Shown in pieces: positions 29,400 through 41,215 of a DNA stretch of 64,000 nt. The notes below the pieces were generated by a model. The model saw only the letters and a program-made list of their open reading frames with translations. It did no database searches and was not told where the DNA came from. The stretch is taken from NCBI GenBank assembly GCA_028571685.1, contig CM053141.1, forward strand, positions 77,733,833-77,797,832, in the 5' to 3' direction. Numbering within the stretch: position 1 is the stretch's first letter; each line of letters begins with the position of its first letter. The stretch is from Heterohyrax brucei (Eukaryota > Chordata > Mammalia > Hyracoidea > Procaviidae). A program made the translations under genes and the position numbers.

Positions 29400-31159
29400 T
29401 AGCAGAGTTTCCTAACCAGATCCCAAGAAGAAACTGGAATTACTGTCTCTTCTATCCCATGTACTTAGCATCCTGGTAAAACTGGGAATTAAGTGTCTCT
29501 CAGACTAGATAAGTCTCCTGACCTAGAGACTTGTTGACTTGCTCTCCAGCTGATCAGAATGATAGTCTCAAGACTGTGTTACTTGCCCAAAAGCTCACCG
29601 TCTCTAATACTATGAATAATGCTTTTCTCAGAAAGGCGTCCTGTTCTACTTACTCACACTCTGTTCTTAGTCACTCAGGAAATGAAACTATAAAAGTACT
29701 GTAATTAATTGAAAGCATCTGCTTTAGTAAACAAATAAAGCATCTTAATTTTTCCAGACAGAATCAGCAAAGCCAATCATTTCTTTTCATGACACCAGTA
29801 AGGCTGTTTTCCAGTGGTCTTCTTTCTGGTTCTTCTAACTGTTTCATATCAAACCTGTGGCTCCAGAGGGACATGTTGGTTCTTCTTGCCACCTGTCACC
29901 TGAGCACTCAACTTCTACTCGGTCACCTTCCAGCTGCTGTAAACATCTGTTCTTCCAATAATACATTTTGAATTTCCTATTCCAAATCAAGGAAATCAGA
30001 TCAAATCAGTGGCCCAAGGAAATGTGAGGGGACCAAATGGGCCGTGAATCTCCTTGACTAGAATCCCAATGTATGTGCATTATGTTAACTACAAACCATT
30101 TCAGATTTTCTTGTTTGGTTCCACTTATTTTCAGCAGCATCTCAGGCTGCTCCCTTAAGCATTATGGCTAATTAATTAAGAGTATCTTAAATGAAGGAAA
30201 TAGAGTTGAAAGCTTTTGGAATTCTCTTTTCATCATCTAATTACATGAATAGCATTTATGGGCAGACAAACTCGCAGCTCATTCCTTCTTTGAATCCTTT
30301 AGCTATCATGCAATTTAAACATCAAACCTTGAAACCACACAGTGGGAATTTTCCACTGCTTGGGTGACATGCTTTTTTTTTAAGTTGCCCTAACATGTGT
30401 TTTGCCAGAAGACTGCTTTAAGGCTATTCTTGGTAGCCAGAAGGTCTTCAAAAACCACATCCAAATAACTACTGCTGCCCCCATGATGTGGGGCAGTCTG
30501 AGATTTGCATTATTCCACTTGAGCTAACATTGACAAGCGGAAGCTTAGTCTAAAGACTGTAAATTTCCTCCAATTATCTCAGAACCCAGAGAGCTGACAA
30601 CCGTCAGCAACATTCCCCATCAGCTGGGCACCATCACTGCATCAGCAACTGTCTAAGCTGGAGACACCCTTCGGCCTAGCCCATCAGTTATTCATCACAT
30701 CCTCTCACTTCCATGTCCTCCCCAGCGTCTCCTCAACCACCCTCGCCAAGGTTTACATCTACAGCTTTTAATGGCATGTTGCTGACTTGCCACCATGCCT
30801 TTCCAGTGAGCCCACGCACAAAGGCCTCGGACGACCTCTGCCAGAGCATCCATACCTGCTTAACTACACCAGTTAAAATTCTTGTATTGCAGGTGACAAA
30901 CTGTAACTAGATGAGGTAAAGGTCCCTGTGGAGAACTGGCTTCAGACACAGCTGGATCTAAGAGTCAAATGATGTCTTCAAGATTTCATCTGACAACTCC
31001 TCACTGATCTGGCTTCGTTCTCAGCTTTATCTTAGCTATCCCCAGGATCCAGTTTTTTTGCATAATAAGCAAGCCCTAGCCTCAAGATTTTTCATCAAGA
31101 TATTTGCAGACAAGCTTGTTGTCTGCTCCCTACATGACTCTTCGCCTTCTTCAGACAGA
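29400..31159. other. Unique DNA, possible conserved segment
   Basis: No repeat recognised over 1.7 kb. The part at 30110-30620 is rich in homeodomain-like TAATTA motifs ('GGCTAATTAATTAAGAG' near 30166) and is complex in sequence. No supported frame was found. Confidence 0.4.
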
Positions 31160-31164
31160 CAAAC

Positions 31165-31654
31165 TGTCATGGTTTGAATTGTGTCCCCCCAAAAATGTGT
31201 GCAGCCACGTGGCTAGGATATGGTTCCCAGTATCTTGGGACTGTCCTCCATTGTGTGGTTTTGCTAACCTGTATGGTAAAGGATTAGGGTGGGGCTGTAA
31301 ATTCCTGCTGTAGGGGGAGTTTCCCTGGAGTATGGCTTGCCCCACCCTTAATGCTTTTAGCTTGCAAGGAATAAAAGGAAAAAGAAACAAAGGACAATTT
31401 GAGAACCTCGCTACCATCAAGCAAGCAGAGCGCGTCCTTCAGACCAGAGTTTCTTGCGGCAGGATGCTCCCTGGACAAAGACTGATGCAATACCGGACTT
31501 TCCTCCAGAGCCGACAAGGGGAAAGTCTTTCCCTGGAGCGGACACCCTGAATATGGACTTGCAACCTACTGGACTGTGTAAGAATAAATCTTTCTTTGTT
31601 AAAGCCATCCACTCTGTGGTATTTCTGTTAGAGCGGCACTAGCTGACTAAAACA
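31165..31654 (+). mobile_element. Solo MaLR-type LTR with exact target duplication
   Basis: Exactly 490 bp, beginning TGTCATGG and ending TAAAACA. CAAAC flanks both ends (31160-31164, 31655-31659); five bases is the size expected of ERVL/MaLR integration. A TATA-like ATAAAAGG lies at 31371 and a polyadenylation AATAAA at 31583. No internal genes: a recombined solo LTR. Confidence 0.9.
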
Positions 31655-31694
31655 CAAACAGACGAGCAGCATGACCTGGAAGAAATAATAGCCA

Positions 31695-31800
31695 GGGGCA
31701 GAGGGTTTGAGTTGTCTCAGCTCAATTACTCCTCTGCTGTGTGTTCTCATGCAATTCATTTTGCCTCTCTGGGCCTCATTTTCTTCATCTACAGACACCA
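31695..31800 (+). repeat. MIR
   Basis: 'GGGTTTGAGTTGTCTCAGC' and 'TCTCTGGGCCTCATTTTC' in sense order. Confidence 0.65.
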
Positions 31801-31944
31801 CTTTTCTCATCACAGTAGGTCACTTTACCCCCAAGTGCCTGTCCCCTCCTCCATCACACTTTTTACTTCCTCTTCAGTACTCACAGCACTCTTGCCCCGC
31901 GCTTAGCCTGATGCTGATTGGTAGTTCCTCCGAACTAAGACAAA

Positions 31945-32052
31945 ACCTGTTGCCATATAATCTGTTCTGATTTCTAGTAACTCTACAGGACAAAGCAGAG
32001 CTGCCCCACACGACTTGCAAGGAGTGGCTGGTGGATTCGAACTTTTGGTTAG
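31945..32052 (-). mobile_element. Afrotherian SINE, first half, split by an LTR
   Basis: 'GGACAAAGCAGAGCTGCCC' and 'GGTGGATTCGAACTTTTGG', broken in mid-word at GTTAG. The rest is at 32551-32600. Confidence 0.88.
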
Positions 32053-32550
32053 TGCCTTAGTCATCCAGAGCCGCTATAACAGAAACACCACAAGTGAATG
32101 GATTTAACAAAGAAAAGTTTCTTCTGTCATAGTCCGGTAGAACACAAGCCCAAATTCAGGGCATCGGCTTCAAGGGAAGGCTTTCTCTTTGTGTCAGCTC
32201 TGGAGGAAGGTCCTTGTCATCGGTCTTCACTTAGTCTGGGAGCATCTTAGTACAGGAAGTTCAGGGCCAAAGGACACATTCTGTTCCTAGTACTACTTTC
32301 TCAATGGTATGAGATTCCCATGTCTCTTCTCTTTTTTATTTCAAAAGAGATTGTGTAAGACACTATCTAATCTTGTAGATCTCATCCATATAACTGTCAC
32401 TAATCCATCTCATTACAGCATAGGGACAGAATTTACAGCACATAAGGAAATCACTCCAGATGACAAAATGATAGACAACTGTACAATACTGAAGATCATG
32501 ACCTGGCAAGTTGACAGGTATTTTGAGGGGACACATTTCAACCCATGACA
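32053..32550 (-). mobile_element. Solo MaLR-type LTR inserted in a SINE
   Basis: 498 bp, TG...CA at the ends on this strand, with exact 5-bp duplications GTTAG (32048-32052 and 32551-32555). It aligns by eye in reverse to the LTR at 31165. No genes. Confidence 0.92.
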
Positions 32551-32600
32551 GTTAGAACCCGAGCTCTTTAACTTAAACACTGTGCCATGAGGGCTCCTAG
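32551..32600 (-). mobile_element. Afrotherian SINE, second half
   Basis: 'GTTAGAACCCGAGCTC' and 'CACTGTGCCATGAGGGCTCC' complete the SINE head. Confidence 0.88.
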
Positions 32601-33457
32601 AGGCTACGAATGGCCTTATTTCTCTTGGTCACCCAGTGCCTGGACACAACAAGTGCAGAACAGTTCATTCACTGGTAGATTAAAAGAGCTCCTAAGCTCC
32701 TCAAGTCTTCGAAATCTCATGCTTGACCTGATCTTTCAACCTCAATTTCTAGATTTATCCTTAACTGGCTGTATCCTTCCCTTTTCTGGAGCAGCTCCAC
32801 AAAACCAGCTTCCACTTTTGAGATTTTCCAGGCTAACTGACCTCTGCCCATGTCTACATTCTCGTTCCTCTGCATCGATCACTTTGCACCACGTGATCTC
32901 AAGTACCCCTTCCCTCCGCCTGTGTGATAACAATGCTGTAACTCCGACCTGATCTTTCTAGTATTGCATCTTTTAAACCTTCATACCTGATTTATTGCAA
33001 AGACATCTCAGCTTGCAAGGTGCCAGAAATCAAGGCCTGGAAATCCATGTAGATCTGTGACCCAAGCATATAGCTGATTTATAAATGCTTTTAAAGACGA
33101 GCAGTAATGACATTCACATTGATTAAGTGATAATGTTCTGCAGTCTATGCTCCAGATGAGTACAACCCTCAATATTTAAAGTCTAATTTGGTGATTCTTA
33201 ATGGGAGATGGCAACTCAAGTTGTTTCCAAGGGGAGAACGAATGCGTAGTATGAAAGAACATGTTCAATATGATCATAAATCTTACATATTTGGAAAAAG
33301 AAAACAATTAAATTATTATTTAAAATAAAAATATAAGAAGCCAAATTAACCAAATACTTTCAATTTGTGAAGTGTAGGTTAAAGAGTAATTGAGAAATAC
33401 TACCTAGGTCTTATAAACTAATCTGATAGTTTCTATTTTGGAGTACTTTACTTATAC
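32601..33457. other. Unique DNA
   Basis: Includes a pyrimidine-rich stretch at 32690-32960 that may be an old unrecognised repeat; no coding support. Confidence 0.35.
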
Positions 33458-33630
33458 TGGAAATCTTAGTGGTGTGGTAGTTAAAGATACAGCTGCTAAC
33501 CAAAAGGGCAGCAGTTTAAATCTACCAGCTGCTCTGTTAAAGACTCATGGGGCAGTTCTACTCTGTCCCATAGGGTCGCTAAGAGTCAGAATCAACTCAA
33601 TGGCAATGTGTTTAGTTTGGTTTTTTATTT
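33458..33630 (+). mobile_element. Afrotherian SINE, short form
   Basis: 'CTGCTAACCAAAAGGGCAGC', 'CAGTTCTACTCTGTCCCATA' and 'GGTCGCTAAGAGTCAGAATC'; T-rich end. Confidence 0.9.
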
Positions 33631-33654
33631 ACATGTATTAACTTTTTCTTAACT

Positions 33655-33785
33655 TTACAATAATACTACAAGTTCACAGACTATGGGTGCTAAAGATCAA
33701 GGGGGTAAATTGTTTCTCTAGGGCCAAACAGCTAGAATACGGCAGAGGTTAAATTTGAACTCAGACCATTCTCTACACCCCACAC
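33655..33785 (-). repeat. MIR
   Basis: 'GGGCCAAACAGCTAGAATAC' and 'GGTTAAATTTGAACTCAGAC' in antisense order. Confidence 0.65.
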
Positions 33786-33954
33786 TGCTTTCAGTGAAAG
33801 AGGTAGCAATCACAGGAGGCCTGCTTCTTACTGTATTTCCCTCTTGGCCATTCTGCCTCCAGGCTAGATGTCAATAATAAAAGGCCTAGTAATATTCTTT
33901 GAAACCGCAGAGAAACTTTACCCCCTCAATGAGTTAGCGAGGCTTTCTCTCCAG

Positions 33955-34205
33955 TAGACTGATAGCTTCTATCTAGTGTATTCCAAATCACAGTGACCCT
34001 GTGTACAAAAGAAAAAACACTGCCCCATCCTACTTCATCGTCACAATCACTGGCATGTACGAGTTCACTGCTGTGGCTCCTGGGCCAGTCTGTCTCATCA
34101 AGGGAGTCCCTTGTCCTCACTGTCCCTCTGTTCCACCAAGTATAACTTTCTCCAGTGACTGATCCCTCATTATGACACGTCCAAAGCAAGCAAGGAAGAG
34201 AATGT
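33955..34205 (-). mobile_element. RTE LINE 3' segment
   Basis: 'GTGTACAAAAGAAAAAACAC' and 'CTCCAGTGACTGATCCCTC' match the antisense RTE order with heavy decay. It is fused to SINE body sequence at 34207. Confidence 0.7.
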
Positions 34206-34206
34206 T

Positions 34207-34405
34207 CTGTTATGATCCACAAGGTTTTCAGTGGCTAATCTCCACAAAGAGATTGTCAGACCTTTCCTCCTCGTCTGTCTTAGTCTGGAAGCTCCACTGA
34301 AACCTGTTCACTGTAGCTGACCCTGCCAGTATTTGAAATATGACTGTCATAGCATCCAGCACCATAGCCACACACAAGCCACCACAGCACAAAAAACTGA
34401 CAGTT
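34207..34405 (-). mobile_element. Second afrotherian SINE family, body
   Basis: 'GATCCACAAGGTTTTCAGTG' and 'GTCTTAGTCTGGAAGCTCC' match the antisense body of the family whose sense copy is at 47428. The tRNA-like head is missing. Confidence 0.7.
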
Positions 34406-35286
34406 GGGTACCGGTTCTCTCCAATGAACAACTTAAAAATTCTCTCAGTGCCAGGAGTTTGGCGAGCTCCTAGTCTCACACAGCAAGAACTAAAGGTCCA
34501 TCAGCGTCCTCACTTCCTGAGGATGAACTTCTGGCATCTTCCCTGTGAAGGGAGGTGGTTGGATAACCCGTACTGGATCCTAACAGCCTCGGCAGCTCTG
34601 CTTTCCTCTCGCGGGCTGTGTTTGCTGGCTTAGGAGGAACTGCCAGACAGATGGTCAATCAATACTTTTGAACACCTCTGCCGTGCTAGGCATGGTCTAG
34701 ACCAAGTTGCTACCCGGTTTTTCTTTACAACGGCATTACTAGAATTTTGAGAAGAACCTCCAGTGGTCTGAAATACGGTGCTATGTAACAGGTTGTCTGT
34801 CCCCTATGGGTAATCTGGCAATGGTAGTATCATTAGAATCAACAAAATCTCATTTTTACAGGTACGTCCTGGCACTGAGCCCTTTTCTTCATGTCTTGCA
34901 ACCCATTCTCATTTCATGCTATAAATTCCATGTCATAATTTTTGAAGAGTGATATAAACCATCCACTCCTCAATGTTAGGAATCACTTTCAAGAAAGAGG
35001 CTTTGGAGTGAGATTTCATACTTCCTGACTTTCAAACCCACTGTGGAGGCAGAGAAAGCAGAAACAAAAATAGCTTCCAGGGCAAGCTAAGTCATAAATT
35101 TTGGTCAGATACAGAACCAACCTCAACAAAGAGCTTGCTAAGAAGGTTGTAAACGGAAGACACAAGCACATCATGATGGCTTTGGAAAGTATGTCAGGCC
35201 CTGAGTAGAGAAAATTTGAGATTCTATTAGGTATCTCCAGTCCAAGGGGTCAGATTGTGAAACATGCTTTTGTTCTTAGCCCATTA
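34406..35286. other. Unique DNA
   Basis: Nothing recognised beyond overlapping short frames at 34340-34658 that lack family resemblance. Confidence 0.35.
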
Positions 35287-35485
35287 AACCAGTTGCTATG
35301 AAGTCGCTTTGACTTATGGCAATCCCCTGTGTGTCAGAGCAGACCTGTGCCCCAAAGGGTTATCTGTGACTGATTTTTTTGGAATTAGATTCCCAGACCT
35401 TTCTTCTGAGGTATCCCTGTGTAGACCCAAATGGTCAACGTTTCAGTTAGTAGCTTGATGTAAACCATTCACACCACCCCAAAAT
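35287..35485 (-). mobile_element. Afrotherian SINE, long form, degraded
   Basis: 'CAGTTGCTATGAAGTCGC', 'CAGAGCAGACCTGTGCCCC', then 'CCAGACCTTTCTTCTGAGG'. Confidence 0.72.
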
Positions 35486-35861
35486 TCATTCTTAGTAAAT
35501 TCTTCTAATCACCCAATTCCCTTTCCCCTCCCTGTATCCCACCCTTGTTTTCATTCCATTAAAACTATATTTTGAGGATAAGATTTATGGCCTCATGGGA
35601 GAGCAAAAGCCAATGAGAACAAAGAAAGCAAATGAGTTTCTAAACAATTCTTTAAAACTCACAGTAGAGACAATACCTTCAAAGCAAAGATTCTTAAGAT
35701 CTTTGGAGATGTCATGATGAGGGATTAGTCACTGGAGAAGGATATTATATTTGGTGGAAAAAGACGAGGGCAAGGGACATCTTTGATGAGATAGACTTTT
35801 CAATAGATGAAAAGTTTTCTGAGGTCCAAAAGCTTAGCTTTGAAGAATCTAAATGGAAAGT
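35486..35861. other. Unique DNA
   Basis: No recognised feature. Confidence 0.4.
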
Positions 35862-36078
35862 TTTACCCTGGCCATGCAACAGTGAGGCACTCACCTGGTA
35901 ACCAAAAGGTTGGTGGTTCCAACCCACTTAGTGACTCCACCAGAGAAAGACCTGGGGATCTACTCTCATAAAGATTACAGCCTAGGAAACCCTATAGGGC
36001 AGTTTGCTCCATCACATGGTCAGAGCGGGGTGCTGTAAGTTGAAAGGTGACTCAACGGCACCTAACAAGAACAATGAT
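35862..36078 (+). mobile_element. Afrotherian SINE, long form with RTE tail
   Basis: 'CAAAAGGTTGGTGGTTCC', 'ATAAAGATTACAGCCTAGG' and 'CAACGGCACCTAACAAGAAC', the last being the RTE-type ending. Confidence 0.85.
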
Positions 36079-37010
36079 AGTCTGGAAAACACATCTTCTC
36101 CAGTGGGAAGAGAGAAACTGAAAATCTTTCCGTGTGAGAGTGGAGTGCTAAGAAATAATAGAGGAGAGTAATAGGGTTCACTGGTGCTACACACAGACAC
36201 AGACAAACACATAGCTAAGTTTAGTGAGAGAAACTCAAAGCAAATGAGCTTGCACCAAAAATCCCAGTGCCGCAAGTCTCTGAGAGGCCACTCATCCACC
36301 AAGACTCTAGATGGGCAGAGCTGAGAGAGAGAGTGAAGTGTATCTATGGACCAGGAGGAACAGAAAAAGGAATGCAGAGTGTGGAGAGCCCACAGGGAGA
36401 GGTCATATGGACATGGCAGCAGAATCCAGAACGGACTGAGGTCAACAACCAAAGGGGCGAAGACATCTCAACTGGGGACAGAGGACTTTCCTACCCCCTA
36501 ATATGTGTACTACCTGTCCCTTCCCACTCTTGAACTTAGATGTTACTGCCAGAAGAAAGGGAAAGGGCAGAATCTTGCAAATGACTGAATCTATGCAGTC
36601 ATGGCAGGGTCGTCACTAACTGTACTGCATTTCCTTCCATTTGGCAAAACTAAGTCTTTAGCTACCAAGGATGATGGAGGCTTAAGATAAAGTTCATCTA
36701 CTTGTGAGTTCCAACAGAGTATATAAATATTAACTAAGCCAGTAAAACTTTTAGTCTTCAACAAAGTAATTTCAGGGTGAAAAAAAGAAAATCTGTGGTA
36801 TCATTTTTTTTATTTTAGAATACAAAATAATAATAATTACCATAATAGTATTAGAAAGTGGCTCAGAAATTCAATCCATAGTCCCACCATTGAATGCATG
36901 TCACCTTTCCAATCTTGAAAAAACTCTATATCCAACTTGTATCATTATTACTTTACAATAAACAGGATAATTCAGTGCTTTTTCCAAACTCTTTGACTGC
37001 AACTTATAGT
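36079..37010. other. Unique DNA
   Basis: A 146-codon antisense frame (36012-36452) and an 88-codon plus frame overlap each other; neither has domain-like features. Confidence 0.35.
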
Positions 37011-37172
37011 AAAACCAACCACTCATTGCTGTTGAGTTAATTCTAACTCATAAAGACCCTCCAGAACTGAATAGAACTGCTCCACACTGTTTCGAAGGAG
37101 CACCTGCTGGATTCAAACTGCCAACCTTCGGTTAGCAGCCAAACTCATAACGATTGCACTACCAGGATTTCC
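37011..37172 (-). mobile_element. Afrotherian SINE, short form
   Basis: 'TTGAGTTAATTCTAACTCAT', 'GGATTCAAACTGCCAACC' and 'GCACTACCAGGATTTCC'. Confidence 0.87.
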
Positions 37173-37339
37173 AATACTCACAGCATGAAGACTTAATATT
37201 GCAAACTATCACCCACATTTACCTATATACTGCAAATAAATATTCTTAACATTGCAAAGTATTTGAACTGTAACCAAGTAAAAGTGCTGACCATGTTTCT
37301 ATTCTGTTAATGGCAGTGCTAGCACCACTTGTATACACT

Positions 37340-37690
37340 GTTGTTGTTGTTAGTTGCTGCCCAGTGGGTTCCAACTCATGACAGCCCCCCCCCACAACAA
37401 ACATAGTCCTGAGCCCTCTTCACAATCATTGGTAGGCTCGAACAATCATTGGTAGGCTCGAGCCTGTTTTATGGACAATTATGTATTTTGAATGACTTCA
37501 TTTTCATTGGCTAATTTTCCTAAGTAGATCATCAGGTGTTTTGTCCCAGACTGTCTTCAGTCTGGAAGCTCTGCTGAAACCCGTCTACCACAGGTGGCTC
37601 TGCTGCTATATGAAATACCTGTTGAACAGCCTCCCGCATCAGAGCAACAGACACATGGGTGGTGGACATGCACATTTATTGGACTTTCAT
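37340..37690 (-). mobile_element. Second afrotherian SINE family with RTE tail
   Basis: (TTG)n at 37340, 'GTGGGTTCCAACTCATGACA', then 'CTGTCTTCAGTCTGGAAGC' and 'ACATGGGTGGTGGACATGC'. It has an internal exact duplication, listed separately. Confidence 0.78.
37422..37461 (+). repeat. Exact 20-bp tandem duplication
   Basis: ACAATCATTGGTAGGCTCGA occurs twice back to back (37422-37441 and 37442-37461) inside the SINE. Confidence 0.95.
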
Positions 37691-40227
37691 ATTACAGTTC
37701 TTGGTCCCTGAAATCTAATTAGCACTGTTATGAAATTATTCAAAATGTGGAAAGATTTCACGACTGGGGTAATTGTTAGAGTAATCATATCAGGCATAAT
37801 TCTTTCATGTTGCAACTAAAATTAATGTCTAGAGCCACATTTTGTTCCTTAAAAAAAAAAACATACGATAGGATGAGGTGAAAGGAAGACACAGTGCTGA
37901 GGGGACACTGTTGGAGGGAGATAGGAAAATGTTGGAAGAGTTAATGCTGATGGTTGAACATGATGACCATAATTAGTGTCACTAAACTGTATATATGAAG
38001 ATAGTCAAAATGACAAATGTTTTATTACCTATATATTTATAATAATTTTTTAATGGAAACAACATTCTATTTAGGTAATGCAAATGAATATATTTTCTTT
38101 TTCCCAGAAGGGTCTATTGAGAAATTAATTTATGTCCATGACAAAACCTTTTCCCTGAAACAAAAGTACAAAAGCACAGCCTTCTGGCTTTTTTCACCAC
38201 ATCCTTTGTTCATATCTACACATTTTCTTGCAAACATAAACATTTTTTTGTAGATTTATGGCTACCTATATAAACACCTCTACTCCAGCAGTTCCCATAT
38301 TTTTGGCAGTTGTAGGAATTTAAGATCCTTGATTCTCCACAAAAATACACACAAAAGCATTGCACGTTCTTGTTCCCCATGCACCAAAATCTCTCACACA
38401 GTAATTAAAGTCTTTATCAGTGTCATCTTGCACCACACAATCTCATCTCCCTAAAAATAAATGCACAGGGGGGAAATTCCTCTCAATGATAAGCAAACAG
38501 CAATTATTATTCCCTGTTATTAAAATGTTCTCAGTTAATTGCACAGATGCCAGCAGAGAGATTACCTTAAAAGGCTGAATACCAAAGGGGAGTGAGTCAG
38601 AGTTTTGAAACTTCTGGTCTAATTTAGAGGACAGTTTACAGAGAGATTCAGTAAATGTTTGTGAGGAACCATTAACCTTGAGTAAACAATTTGATGCCGG
38701 CCAAGAAAAATGTATTTAAATAATTGTAAAATAACCATACTTGATAAATGCTGAAGAATGAATTATTTCCCAACTGCACATGGCTCAAATACATTCAGAA
38801 TACTACCAAGCTACACTTTTTATGCATTCTTTGTTGCATACAGTATATCATCCTGGACTATATCTGTAAGAAGTACATGCTTAAAAATAAGCAAAACAAA
38901 CAAAAAAAAAACTGCCGTTTTGGTTTGGTGATCATTTTACAGGGGAACTCAGTGGACATAACCCTCCATTCGTATTTTTTCCTGCTTTAATCCTAATAGA
39001 AACAGAATTGCATTCTTCATTCTACTTGTGGACAACCCACACCTGGCCTTTGTACCCCTGTGGCTGACACATGCACTGGGTTGACACATGCGCCGTGTTT
39101 GACAGTGCACTGTCATTGACGCGGGTGGGCAGGGAAGAGCAAGTGAATGGAAAACTCGGGAGATTTCCCTTCGCCGCCAAACGACGCAGTCAGCCAGTGA
39201 ATGTGGCATCCCTTGGAAGCCTTCCTGGCTCAATTAAACATCTGACTTTGATGAACTATTTTGTTTAAAGAGAAAGAGTGTCTCTCTACTGAAAACTGTT
39301 CAGGACAGCTGCTATGGGGGAAGCAGGTGGCGAGACTACCCTGAGGGCTTCAGAAATATTAATATTTAAACTTCTCGCATTTCACTAAAGTTCAGTGCCA
39401 CTTCCTATTGCCTGGAGGAAGACAAAGCAGGAAAATCACAAGCCACGAGGTGGAAAATGCCTTCTAATTTGGCGCAAGCAGCTTGTTTGTCTGAATCCTC
39501 GTCTCAACGTCTCTTATTTGCTGTTAGCTCACAAAGGTTCTGTGTTAGAATTTCAAAGCCGGCTGCTTCCTCGAAGCGCTGCAGAGACATAACATGTCAT
39601 CAGATCACAGGGTTCGCCAGGCCCGTGATTTGTTTGTCTAGACTCTGGTCATTGAACTCTGCTTATTTCTAAACATCATGCGAAATAGGCAGCAAATCAA
39701 AGGGGTTTCTGGGTGCCTTCGGGGCCCCCCCTTCCTGAGCTCGGCCGGGATCGCACGTGGACTTGCTTCCTTCTGGCTTTCCATGGATCTTGGAAGCCTG
39801 TTTTTCGCAGGACCCAGGTGCTGATCACTAGCCTCACCTTTCATCCTGTCATGACCCAGGGCATGACCCCAGGTCACTGGTAGCCCTCGGAGGTCCCATC
39901 ACAATGTTGTTGGAGAGAGCAGGCATCCTAACTGGATTCTGGGCAGCTGCCGGGAGAGGTCACCGGGACTGACTAATGGTTACCATTTGGAAATGGAACG
40001 TAATGGGAAAAAACTACTGATTACAGCAAAACAGCCTGGTGAAACAACAGAGGACAAAAAAAGGAAGGAAAAAAATTAAATAATGTATCTCTTTTCAAGA
40101 TGTGACTATGACATTTAGTGTGAAATCCTCAAGTTGGTTTTAGAAAGACAGATGACAGAGATATAAAGGTATCATTTGTATGTATAAGTAAGTTAGGCAA
40201 ATTTCAAAAAGACTATCTAAATTCCCT
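37691..40227. other. Unique DNA, 2.5 kb without young repeats
   Basis: The longest stretch here free of recognised SINE/LINE copies. AT-rich and complex at 38370-38640 (several TAATTA-like and ATAATAAGC motifs); more GC-rich at 39050-39960, with an interrupted pair of TGACACATGC phrases (39065-39090) and a 16-bp palindrome. Frames of 60-80 codons exist on both strands without family resemblance. Candidate conserved noncoding DNA. Confidence 0.4.
39100..39115. promoter_or_regulatory. Perfect palindrome with two TGACAG half-sites
   Basis: TGACAGTGCACTGTCA reads the same on both strands. TGACAG is the core bound by TALE homeodomain proteins (MEIS, TGIF); the two sites face each other over a 4-bp gap. 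Binding is inferred. Confidence 0.55.
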
Positions 40228-40439
40228 GGGAGTCCCTGGGTAGCACAAATGTTTAAGTACTCGACTGCTACTTGACAGTCATTGAATACTGGAGGCTTGA
40301 ACTCACTCCCCACAGAAGAGACATGTGGCAACCTGTTCCCATCAAGATTCAGCCTGCAACACTCTTTGGGGCTATTCTACACTGCCACATGGGTGGCCAG
40401 GACCTAGAATCGACTTGATGGCACAGAACAACAACTAAC
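40228..40439 (+). mobile_element. Afrotherian SINE, long form
   Basis: 'GGGAGTCCCTGGGTAGCACA', 'CATCAAGATTCAGCC' and 'TAGAATCGACTTGATGGC'; ends GAACAACAACTAAC. Confidence 0.87.
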
Positions 40440-40602
40440 TGAGAGATTAGCAGTTCTAACTCTCCCAAGAGCCACCTTGGAAGACCGGCCTGGCAATCTG
40501 CTTCCAGAAGTTTACAGCCTCAAAAACCCTATGGAGCAGTTCTGCCCTGCACACGTGGGGTCACTGTGAGTCAGAATCGACAGGAGGGCCACCAACAACA
40601 AC
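40440..40602 (+). mobile_element. Afrotherian SINE, long form, head-truncated
   Basis: Follows the previous copy with no gap: 'GGCCTGGCAATCTGCTTCC', 'GTCACTGTGAGTCAGAATCG', ending ACCAACAACAAC. Confidence 0.87.
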
Positions 40603-41215
40603 TGGTTCCCTGCACAGCGTGACCGATGTCATTGTTGTCACTGAACTGTACACATGAGAAAAGGCTGAATCAGCAAATATTATGTTATCTGTATTTTCAC
40701 AACAGCCACAGGCTCGGACTAGAGATTCAGATTATCCCAGAGGGTCAGCCATGTATCTACAAGTACCCTGAAGAGTCCTGGGGCTAGTCCCGTGAAAATG
40801 GGTGGCAGAGCCTATCTAGGGCCCATCCTGGCCAAGACACCTTGGGTGGCTTCTGACATTCCAAAATGACAGAAGGATCCCAGTGAAACTGGGATGAGGC
40901 TCCAGCAGACCCATGCAGACTACCCACAGCAGCTTCAGCTCTTAGCAAAAACTGCTAGTGAAGCCAGGTGCCCTAACATGATTGTCATCCCTCTCAAATG
41001 CTTCTTGGTTAACGAAATTTAAAAAAAAAAAAACTACTTTCTGACCAGGCAGTATAATAAAGATGACATTTTTGTCATGGAATAAGATTCCATTTACCTA
41101 GCTAGGTAGGGTACATTTCTTCTAGGGCAGGTGCCAGGCAACTTCCGGGTTGATTTGTTTTGTTTTTTGTTGTTGTATTAACTTCTCTCCTCTCTTTGAC
41201 CCCACCAGATAAAAC
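40603..41215. other. Unique DNA
   Basis: A12 run at 41020; TTTTG-rich patch at 41155-41175. No other feature. Confidence 0.4.

Noticed and set aside
36012..36452. Antisense 146-codon frame
   Set aside because: Starts in a SINE tail, no domain, mutually overlapping frame on the other strand.
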